64,000 nt of DNA, from contig JAQNBH010000004.1 in NCBI GenBank assembly GCA_028752905.1, forward strand, positions 2,898,610 through 2,962,609, in the 5' to 3' direction. The notes below the pieces were generated by a model that saw only the letters and a list, made by a program, of their open reading frames with translations, was not told where the DNA came from and did not search any database. The DNA is from Cladorhizidae sp. MBARI D1340-BT2 (lineage: Eukaryota > Porifera > Demospongiae > Poecilosclerida > Cladorhizidae). Made by a program: the position numbers and the translations under genes. The first letter of the stretch is position 1, and the number at the start of each line of letters is the position of its first letter. Of the stretch, positions 54,689 through 64,000 are shown in pieces.

Positions 54689-54731
54689 TATAATAATTAT
54701 ATGGGAATAGTGTAGTTCTCCACTGCTCCAC
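54689..54731. repeat. 43-bp monomer (B7)
   Basis: It has the four-base core insertion, preceded by AAGAG as in B0 and B1. AGATCTCC lies farther downstream (near 54,957) because three extra monomers separate them. Confidence 0.95.
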
Positions 54732-55706
54732 TATAATATATGGGAATAGTGTAGTTCTCCACTACTCTACTATAATATATGGGAATAGTGTAGTTCTCCA
54801 CTGCTCTACTATAATATATGGGAATAGTGTAGTTCTCTACTGCTCTACTATAATATATGGGAATAGTGTAGTTCTCCACTGCTCTACTATAATATATTGG
54901 AATAGTGTAGTTCTCCACTCCTCCACTATAATATATGGGAATAGTGTAGATCTCCACTCCTCTACTATAATATATGGGAATAGTGTAGTTCTCCACTCCT
55001 CCACTATAATATATGGGAATAGTGTAGTTCTCCACTCCTCCACTATAATATATGGGAATAGTGTAGTTCTCCACTCCTCCACTATAATATATGGGAATAG
55101 TGTAGTTCTCCACTCCTCCACTATAATATATGGGAATAGTGTAGTTCACCACTGCTCCACTATAATATATGGGAATAGTGTAGTACTCCACTCCTCCACT
55201 ATAATATATGGGAATAGTGTAGTTCTCCACTGCTCTACTATAATATATGGGAATAGTGTAGTTCTCCACTGCTCTACTATAATATATGGGAATAGTGTAG
55301 TTCTCCACTGCTCCACTATAATATATGGGAATAGTGTAGTTCTCCACTGCTCCACTATAATATATGGGAATAGTGTAGTTCTCCACTGCTCCACTATAAT
55401 ATATGGGAATAGTGTAGTTCTCCACTGCTCCACTATAATATATGGGAATAGTGTAGTTCTCCACTGCTCTACTATAATATATGGGAATAGTGTAGTTCTC
55501 CACTGCTCTACTATAATATATGGGAATAGTGTAGTTCTCCACTCCTCCACTATAATATATGGGAATAGTGTAGTTCTCCACTGCTCCACTATAATATAAG
55601 GGAATAGTGTAGTTCTCCACTCCTCCACTATAATATATGGGAATAGTGTAGTTCTGCACTCCTCCACTATAATATATGGGAATAGTGTAGTTCTCCACTC
55701 CCCCAC

Positions 55707-55742
55707 TATAATATATGGGAATAGTGTAGTTCTCCACTCCAC
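55707..55742. repeat. 36-bp monomer (B7 only)
   Basis: A three-base loss in the box gives CTCCACTCCACTATA. The monomer before it has CCCCCAC. This is the only indel event in the window whose size is a multiple of three. Confidence 0.95.
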
Positions 55743-56432
55743 TATAATATATGGGAATAGTGTAGTTCTCCACTGCTCTACTATAATATATGGGAATAGT
55801 GTAGTTCTCCACTGCTATACTATAATATATGGGAATAGTATAGTTCTCCACTGCTCCACTATAATATATGGGAATAGTGTAGTGCTCCACTGCTCTACTA
55901 TAATATATGGGAATAGTGTAGTTCTCCACTGCTCCACTATAATATATGAGAAGAGTGTAGTTCTCCACTGCTCCACTATAATATATGGGAATATTGTAGT
56001 TCTCCACTGCTCCACTATAATATATGGGAATATTGTAGTTCTCCACTGCTCCACTATAATATATGGGAATAGTGTAGTTCTCCACTGCTCTACTATAATA
56101 TATGGGAATAGTGTAGTTCTCCACTCCTCCACTATAATATATGGGAATAGTGTAGTTCTCCACTGCTCTACTATAATATATGGGAATAGTGTAGTTCTCC
56201 ACTGCTCCACTATAATATATGGGAATAGTGTTGTTCTCAACTCCTCCACTATAATATATGGGAATAGTGTAGTTCTCCACTCCTCCACTATAATATATGG
56301 GAATAGTGTAGTTCTCCACTGCTCCACTATAATATATGGGAATAGTGTAGTTCTCCACTCCTCCACTATAATATATGGGAATGGTGTAGTTCTCCACTCC
56401 TCCACTATAATATATGGGAATAGTGTAGTTCT

Positions 56433-59400
56433 CCACTCCTCCACTATAATATATGGGAATAGTGTAGTTCTCCACTCCTCTACTATAATATATGGGAATA
56501 GTGTAGTTCTCCACTCCTCCACTATAGTATATGGGAATAGTGTAGTTCTCCACTCCTCTACTATAATATATGGGAATAGTGTAGTTCTCCACTTCTCCAC
56601 TATAATATATGGGAATAGTGTAGTTCTCCACTGCTCCACTATAATATATGGGAATAGTGTAGTTCTCCACTCCTCCACTATAATATATGGGAATAGTGTA
56701 GTTCTCCACTGCTCTACTATAATATATGGGAATAGTGTAGTTCTCCACTCCTCCACTATAATATATGGGAATAGTGTAGTTCTCCACTGCTCTACTATAA
56801 TATATGGGAATAGTGTAGTTCTCTACTGCTCCACTATAATATATGGGAATAGTGTAGTTCTCCACTGCTCTACTATAATATATGGGAATAGTGTAGTTCT
56901 CCACTGCTCCACTATAATATATGGGAATAGTGTAGTTCTCCACTCCTCCACTATAATATATGGGAATAGTGTAGTTCTCAACTGCTCTACTATAATATAT
57001 GGGAATAGTGTAGTTCTCCACTCCTCCACTATAATATATGGGAATAGTGTAGTTCTCAACTGCTCTACTATAATATATGGGAATAGTGTAGTTCTCCACT
57101 CCTCCACTATAATATATGGGAATAGTGTAGTTCTCCACTGCTCCACTATAATATATGGGAATAGTGTAGTTCTCCACTCCTCCACTATAATATATGGGAA
57201 TAGTGTAGTTCTCCACTGCTCCACTATAATATATTGGAATAGTGTAGTTCTCCACTCCTCCACTATAATATATGGGAATAGTGTAGTTCTCCACTGCTCT
57301 ACTATAATATATGGGAATATTGTAGTTCTCCACTCCTCCACTATAATATATGGGAATAGTGTAGTTCTCCACTCCTACACTATAATATATGGGAATAGTG
57401 TAGTTCTCCACTGCTCCACTATAATATATGGGAATAGTGTAGTTCTCCACTCCTCCACTATAATATATGGGAATAGTGTAGTTCTCCACTCCTCCACTAT
57501 AATATATGGGAATAGTGTAGTTCTCCACTCCTCCACTATAATATATGGGAATAGTGTAGTTCTCCACTGCTCTACTATAATATATGGGAATAGTGTGGTT
57601 CTCCACTGCTCCACTATAATATATGGGAATAGTGTAGTTCTCCACTCCTCTACTATAATATATGGGAATAGTGTAGTTCTCCACTGCTCCACTATAATAT
57701 ATGGGAATAGTGTAGTTCTCCACTGCTCCACTATAATATATGGGAATATTGTAGTTCTCCACTGCTCCACTATAATATATGGGAATAGTGTAGTTCTCCA
57801 CTGCTCCACTATAATATATGGGAATAGGGTAGTTCTCCACTGCTCTACTATAATATATGGGAATAGTGTAGTTCTCCACTGCTCTACTATAATATATGGG
57901 AATAGTGTAGTTCTCCACTGCTCCACTATAATATATGGGAATAGTGTAGTTCTCCACTGCTCCACTATAATATATGGGAATAGTGTAGTTCTCCACTGCT
58001 CCACTATAATATATGGGAATAGTGTAGTTCTCCACTCCTCCACTATAATATATGGGAATGGTGTAGTTCTCCACTCCTCCACTATAATATATGGGAATAG
58101 TGTAGTTCTCCACTGCTCTACTATAATATATGGGAATAGTGTAGTTCTCCACTGCTCTACTATAATATATGAGAATAGTGTAGTTCTCCACTGCTCTACT
58201 ATAATATATGGGAATAGTGTAGTTCTCCACTGCTCCACTATAATATATGGGAATAGTGTAGTTCTCCACTGCTCCACTATAATATATGGAAATAGTGTAG
58301 TTCTCCACTCCTCCACTATAATATATGGGAATAGTGTAGTTCTCCACTCCTCCACTATAATATATGGGAATAGTGTAGTTCTCCACTGCTCCACTATAAT
58401 ATATGGGAATAGTGTAGTTCTCCACTCCTCCACTATAATATATGGCAATAGTGTAGTTCTCCACTCCTCCACTATAATATATGGGAATAGTGTAGTTCTC
58501 CACTGCTCTACTATAATATATGGGAATAGTGTAGTTCTCCACTGCTCTACTATAATATATGGGAATAGTGTAGTTCTCCACTCCTCCACTATAATATATG
58601 GGAATAGTGTAGTTCTCCACTCCTCTACTATAATATATGGGAATAGTGTAGTTCTCCACTCCTCCACTATAATATATGGGAGTAGTGTAGTTCTCCACTC
58701 CTCCACTATAATATATGGGAATAGTGTAGTTCTCCACTCCTCCACTATAATATATGGGAGTAGTGTAGTTCTCCACTGCTCCACTATAATATATGGGAAT
58801 AGTGTAGTTCTCCACTCCTCCACTATAATATATGGGAATAGTGTAGTTCTCCACTGCTCTACTATAATATATGGGAATAGTGTAGTTCTCCACTCCTCCA
58901 CTATAATATATGGGAATAGTGTAGTTCTCCACTCCTCCACTATAATATATGGGAATAGTGTAGTTCTCCACTGCTCTACTATAATATATGGGAATAGTGT
59001 AGTTCTCCACTGCTCCACTATAATATATGGGAATAGTGTAGTTCTCCACTCCTCCACTATAATATATGGGAATAGTGTAGTTCTCCACTGCTCCACTATA
59101 ATATATGGGAATAGTGTAGTTCTCCACTGCTCCACTATAATATATGGGAATAGTGTAGTTCTCCACTCCTCCTCTATAATATATGGGAATAGTGTAGTTC
59201 TCCACTCCTCCACTATAATATATGGGAATAGTGTAGTTCTCCACTCCTCTACTATAATATATGGGAATAGTGTAGTTCTCCACTCCTCCACTATAGTATA
59301 TGGGAATAGTGTAGTTCTCCACTCCTCTACTATAATATATGGGAATAGTGTAGTTCTCCACTTCTCCACTATAATATATGGGAATAGTGTAGTTCTCCAC

Positions 59401-62020
59401 TGCTCCACTATAATATATGGGAATAGTGTAGTTCTCCACTCCTCCACTATAATATATGGGAATAGTGTAGTTCTCCACTGCTCTACTATAATATATGGGA
59501 ATAGTGTAGTTCTCCACTCCTCCACTATAATATATGGGAATAGTGTAGTTCTCCACTGCTCTACTATAATATATGGGAATAGTGTAGTTCTCTACTGCTC
59601 CACTATAATATATGGGAATAGTGTAGTTCTCCACTGCTCTACTATAATATATGGGAATAGTGTAGTTCTCCACTGCTCCACTATAATATATGGGAATAGT
59701 GTAGTTCTCCACTCCTCCACTATAATATATGGGAATAGTGTAGTTCTCAACTGCTCTACTATAATATATGGGAATAGTGTAGTTCTCCACTCCTCCACTA
59801 TAATATATGGGAATAGTGTAGTTCTCAACTGCTCTACTATAATATATGGGAATAGTGTAGTTCTCCACTCCTCCACTATAATATATGGGAATAGTGTAGT
59901 TCTCCACTGCTCCACTATAATATATGGGAATAGTGTAGTTCTCCACTCCTCCACTATAATATATGGGAATAGTGTAGTTCTCCACTGCTCCACTATAATA
60001 TATTGGAATAGTGTAGTTCTCCACTCCTCCACTATAATATATGGGAATAGTGTAGTTCTCCACTGCTCTACTATAATATATGGGAATATTGTAGTTCTCC
60101 ACTCCTCCACTATAATATATGGGAATAGTGTAGTTCTCCACTCCTACACTATAATATATGGGAATAGTGTAGTTCTCCACTGCTCCACTATAATATATGG
60201 GAATAGTGTAGTTCTCCACTCCTCCACTATAATATATGGGAATAGTGTAGTTCTCCACTCCTCCACTATAATATATGGGAATAGTGTAGTTCTCCACTCC
60301 TCCACTATAATATATGGGAATAGTGTAGTTCTCCACTGCTCTACTATAATATATGGGAATAGTGTGGTTCTCCACTGCTCCACTATAATATATGGGAATA
60401 GTGTAGTTCTCCACTCCTCTACTATAATATATGGGAATAGTGTAGTTCTCCACTGCTCCACTATAATATATGGGAATAGTGTAGTTCTCCACTGCTCCAC
60501 TATAATATATGGGAATATTGTAGTTCTCCACTGCTCTACTATAATATATGGGAATAGTGTAGTTCTCCACTGCTCCACTATAATATATGGGAATAGTGTT
60601 GTTCTCAACTCCTCCACTATAATATATGGGAATAGTGTAGTTCTCCACTGCTCCACTATAATATATGGGAATAGTGTAGTTCTCCACTGCTCCACTATAA
60701 TATATGGGAATAGTGTAGTTCTCCACTCCTCCACTATAATATATGGGAATGGTGTAGTTCTCCACTCCTCCACTATAATATATGGGAATAGTGTAGTTCT
60801 CCACTGCTCTACTATAATATATGGGAATAGTGTAGTTCTCCACTGCTCTACTATAATATATGAGAATAGTGTAGTTCTCCACTGCTCTACTATAATATAT
60901 GGGAATAGTGTAGTTCTCCACTGCTCCACTATAATATATGGGAATAGTGTAGTTCTCCACTGCTCCACTATAATATATGGAAATAGTGTAGTTCTCCACT
61001 CCTCCACTATAATATATGGGAATAGTGTAGTTCTCCACTCCTCCACTATAATATATGGGAATAGTGTAGTTCTCCACTGCTCCACTATAATATATGGGAA
61101 TAGTGTAGTTCTCCACTCCTCCACTATAATATATGGCAATAGTGTAGTTCTCCACTCCTCCACTATAATATATGGGAATAGTGTAGTTCTCCACTGCTCT
61201 ACTATAATATATGGGAATAGTGTAGTTCTCCACTGCTCTACTATAATATATGGGAATAGTGTAGTTCTCCACTCCTCCACTATAATATATGGGAATAGTG
61301 TAGTTCTCCACTCCTCTACTATAATATATGGGAATAGTGTAGTTCTCCACTCCTCCACTATAATATATGGGAGTAGTGTAGTTCTCCACTCCTCCACTAT
61401 AATATATGGGAATAGTGTAGTTCTCCACTCCTCCACTATAATATATGGGAGTAGTGTAGTTCTCCACTGCTCCACTATAATATATGGGAATAGTGTAGTT
61501 CTCCACTCCTCCACTATAATATATGGGAATAGTGTAGTTCTCCACTGCTCTACTATAATATATGGGAATAGTGTAGTTCTCCACTCCTCCACTATAATAT
61601 ATGGGAATAGTGTAGTTCTCCACTCCTCCACTATAATATATGGGAATAGTGTAGTTCTCCACTGCTCTACTATAATATATGGGAATAGTGTAGTTCTCCA
61701 CTCCTCTACTATAATATATGGGAATAGTGTAGTTCTCCACTGCTCTACTATAATATATGGGAATAGTGTAGTTCTCCACTGCTCCACTATAATATATGGG
61801 AATAGTGTAGTTCTCCACTGCTCTACTATAATATATGGGAATAGTGTAGTTCTCCACTGCTCCACTATAATATATGGGAATAGTGTAGTTCTCCACTCCT
61901 CCACTATAATATATGGGAATAGTGTAGTTCTCCACTGCTCCACTATAATATATGGGAATAGTGTAGTTCTCCACTGCTCCACTATAATATATGGGAATAG
62001 TGTAGTTCTCCACTCCTCCT
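56433..62020. repeat. Tandem duplication of about 2.77 kb in B8
   Basis: TATAGTATA recurs at 56,527 and 59,296 (2,769 bp, 71 monomers). GGGAGTAGTG pairs recur near 58,680 and 61,372 (2,691 bp, 69 monomers). CCTCTATA recurs at 59,171 and 62,018 (2,847 bp, 73 monomers). The shift changes only by whole monomers. The junction lies near 59,170-59,200. Confidence 0.85.
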
Positions 62021-62255
62021 CTATAATATATGGGAATAGTGTAGTTCTCCACTGCTCCACTATAATATATGGGAATAGTGTAGTTCTCCACTGCTCTACT
62101 ATAATATATGGGAATAGTGTAGTTCTCCACTGCTCTACTATAATATATGGGAATAGTGTAGTTCTCCACTCCTCCACTATAATATATGGGAATAGTGTAG
62201 TTCTCCACTACTCTACTATAATATATGGGAATAGTGTAGTTCTCCACTGCTCTAC

Positions 62256-62286
62256 TATAATATATGGGAATAGTGTAGTACTCCAC
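62256..62286. repeat. 31-bp monomer, class b (B8)
   Basis: It has the GTAGTACTCC-ACTATA junction shared with 21,752 and 22,992 in B3. It supports the sister relation of B3 and B8. Confidence 0.95.
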
Positions 62287-63689
62287 TATAATATATGGGA
62301 ATAGTGTAGTTCTCCACTCCTCCACTATAATATATGGGAATAGTGTAGTTCTCCACTGCTCCACTATAATATATGGGAATAGTGTAGTTCTCCACTCCTC
62401 TACTATAATATATGGGAATAGTGTAGTTCTCCACTGCTCTACTATAATATATGGGAATAGTGTAGTTCTCCACTCCTCCACTATAATATATGGGAATAGT
62501 GTAGTGCTCCACTCATCCACTATAATATATGGGAATAGTGTAGTTCTCCACTGCTCTACTATAATATATGGCAATAGTGTAGTTCTCCACTCCTCCACTA
62601 TAATATATGGGAATAGTGTAGTTCTCCACTCCTCCACTATAATATATGGGAATAGTGTAGTTCTCCACTCCTCCACTATAATATATGGGAATAGTGTAGT
62701 TCTCCACTGCTCTACTATAATATATGGGAATAGTGTAGTTCTCCACTCCTCCACTATAATATATGGGAATAGTGTAGTTCTCCACTCCTCCACTATAATA
62801 TATGGGAATAGTGTAGTTCTCCACTCCTCCACTATAATATATGGGAATAGTGTAGTTCTCCACTCCTCCACTATAATATATGGGAATAGTGTAGTTCTCC
62901 ACTCCTCCACTATAATATATGGGAATAGTGTAGTTCTCCACTCCTCCACTATAATATATGGGAATAGTGTAGTTCTCCACTGCTCCACTATAATATATGG
63001 GAATAGTGTAGTACTCCACTCCTCCACTATAATATATGGGAATAGTGTAGTTCTCCACTGCTCTACTATAATATATGGGAATAGTGTAGTTCTCCACTGC
63101 TCTACTATAATATATGGGAATAGTGTAGTTCTCCACTGCTCTACTATAATATATGGGAATAGTGTAGTTCTCCACTCCTCCACTATAATATATGGGAATA
63201 GTGTAGTTCTCCACTCCTCCACTATAATATATGGGAATAGTGTAGTTCTCCACTCCTCCACTATAATATATGGGAATAGTGTAGTTCTCCACTCCTCCAC
63301 TATAATATATGGGAATAGTGTAGTTCTCCACTGCTCTACTATAATATATGGGAATAGTGTAGTTCTCCACTGCTCCACTATAATATATGGGAATAGTGTA
63401 GTTCTCCACTCCTCCACTATAATATATGGGAATAGTGTAGTTCTCCACTCCTCCACTATAATATATGGGAATAGTGTAGTTCTCCTCTCCTCCACTATAA
63501 TATATGGGAATAGTGTAGTTCTCCACTGCTCCACTATAATATATGGGAATAGTGTAGTTCTCCACTCCTCCACTATAATATATGGGAATAGTGTAGTTCT
63601 CCACTCCTCCACTATAATATATGGGAATAGTGTAGTTCTCCACTGCTCCACTATAATATATGGGAATAGTGTAGTTCTCCACTCCTCCA

Positions 63690-64000
63690 CTATAATATAT
63701 CGGAATAGTGTAGTGCTCCACTGCTCTACTATAATATATGGGAATAGTGTAGTTCTCCACTGCTCCACTATAATATATGGGAATAGTGTAGTTCTCCACT
63801 GCTCCACTATAATATATGGGAATAGTGTAGTTCTCCACTCCTCCACTATAATATATGGGAATAGTGTAGTTCTCCACTGCTCCACTATAATATATGGGAA
63901 TAGTGTAGTTCTCCACTCCTCCACTATAATATATCGGAATAGTGTAGTGCTCCACTGCTCTACTATAATATATGGGAATAGTGTAGTTCTCCACTCCTCC
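63690..64000. repeat. 234-bp (6-monomer) sub-repeat at window end
   Basis: TATCGG followed by GTGCTCC occurs at 63,701 and 63,935, exactly 234 bp apart. The variant is not seen elsewhere in the window. It may start a local expansion that continues beyond the end. Confidence 0.7.

Larger units (their letters stand above)
44506..55814. repeat. Macro-block B7 (11,309 bp), apparent chimera
   Basis: Its first 5.3 kb copies B5 and B6: head at 44,506, 38-bp monomers at 44,551 and 44,667, TATAGTATA at 45,411, then B5-like order to about 49.85 kb. The second of its 38-bp monomers also has AAATAGG in place of AAATGGG. After about 49,860 it departs from B5 and follows the B0/B1/B2 type. It has an ATTGTAG-AGGGTAG-like stretch, TTGTTCTCAAC variants near 49,950 and 52,524, CTCCTCTCC near 53,000, a 43-bp monomer at 54,689 and AGATCTCC near 54,957. 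There is no 31-bp monomer in this part. A 36-bp monomer at 55,707 is private to it. Confidence 0.75.
1..64000. repeat. 39-bp satellite DNA array (entire window)
   Basis: Every base belongs to a head-to-tail 39-bp repeat. A typical monomer runs from one TATAAT core to the next (for example 10-48). Its parts are TATAATATATGGG, AATAGTGTAG, TTCTCCA and the variable box CTSCTCYAC. I followed the core through the window: 1,621 intervals are exactly 39 bp and 20 differ, which sums exactly to the distance from base 10 to base 63,964. Most variation sits at two positions of the box (G/C and C/T); other sites carry rare substitutions. GC of the consensus is 15/39. No unique sequence, transposon, rRNA, tRNA or unrelated repeat interrupts it. 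Satellite identity is seen directly; a heterochromatic eukaryotic location is inferred. The species and any function are unknown to me. Confidence 0.98.
55815..64000. repeat. Macro-block B8 (cut by window end)
   Basis: It starts with the head monomer at 55,815 and has the GTGCTCC, GAGAAGAG, double AATATT, TTGTTCTCAAC order of B2 and B3. TATAGTATA occurs twice, at 56,527 and 59,296, because of an internal duplication of about 2.77 kb. It shares with B3 the CTCCTCTATA-type variant (59,171 and 62,018), the second-class 31-bp monomer (62,256) and CTCATCC (about 62,513). B3 and B8 are therefore sister blocks. From 63,701 a 234-bp sub-repeat with TATCGG variants begins and continues past the window end. 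Confidence 0.75.

Noticed and set aside
44550..54731. Giant minus-strand protein of 13-residue repeats (ENYTIPIYYSGAV type) and similar long frames on both strands
   Set aside because: The frame is open only because 39 is divisible by three and the monomer lacks a stop there. There is no ATG start, opposite-strand frames are equally open, length variants break frame, and nothing around them resembles a gene.
1..64000. CRISPR array
   Set aside because: The repeat length is in range, but copies abut directly with no unique spacers, and there are over 1,600 copies.
1..64000. CENP-B box, telomere repeat or GGAAT-type satellite
   Set aside because: The monomer has no CpG, so it cannot contain the CENP-B box. 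It has no short G-rich telomere unit, and GGGAATA occurs once per 39 bp, not as pentamers.
1..64000. Plasmid or phage iteron-type replication origin
   Set aside because: Iterons are few copies beside a replication gene. Here 64 kb holds nothing but the repeat.

Overview
The window is one uninterrupted tandem satellite array. It holds no gene, RNA gene, transposon or unique sequence that I can support. The monomer is 39 bp and about 38% GC. It consists of a two-site variable box (CTSCTCYAC), an AT-rich core (TATAATATATGGG), AATAGTGTAG and TTCTCCA. Following the TATAAT core from base 10 to base 63,964 by hand gives 1,641 monomer intervals. Of these, 1,621 are exactly 39 bp; the other 20 (29, 31, 36, 38, 41 or 43 bp) account for all the remaining length. 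An array this long, with nested higher-order structure, points to a eukaryotic chromosome (pericentromeric, subtelomeric or other heterochromatin). I do not recognise the satellite and cannot name a species. Both window ends lie inside the array, so it is larger than 64 kb.

Above the monomer there is clear higher-order structure. A distinctive head monomer (CTATACTA in its left half, AGTATAG in its right half) recurs at 10,411, 18,792, 25,595, 31,211, 38,970, 44,506 and 55,815. Shared rare variants on either side show that these points begin macro-blocks of 5.5 to 11.3 kb. I call them B0 (1-~5,190), B1 (~5,191-10,410), B2 (10,411-18,791), B3 (18,792-25,594), B4 (25,595-31,210), B5 (31,211-38,969), B6 (38,970-44,505), B7 (44,506-55,814) and B8 (55,815-end). 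B0 and B1 are a 4.8 kb tandem pair fused by an in-register crossover near 5.2 kb. B5, B6 and the first half of B7 are recent copies of each other. B3 and B8 are sister blocks. B7 looks like a chimera. Smaller tandem duplications (117, 195, 234, 546, 1,240 and about 2,770 bp) are nested inside the blocks.

Because 39 is 13 x 3, a stop-free monomer frame stays open from copy to copy, and three of the six frames are stop-free in the consensus. This creates very long apparent reading frames (up to 3,393 codons) on both strands. I reject them as genes. They have essentially no ATG, they overlap each other on opposite strands, and six of the seven inferred indel events are not multiples of three.

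The features most worth a second look are four. One is an imperfect 9-bp dyad in every monomer, made perfect by paired changes in the head monomer. Another is a near-total absence of CpG. The third is the almost perfectly kept 39-bp phase. The last is the block history readable from the length variants.
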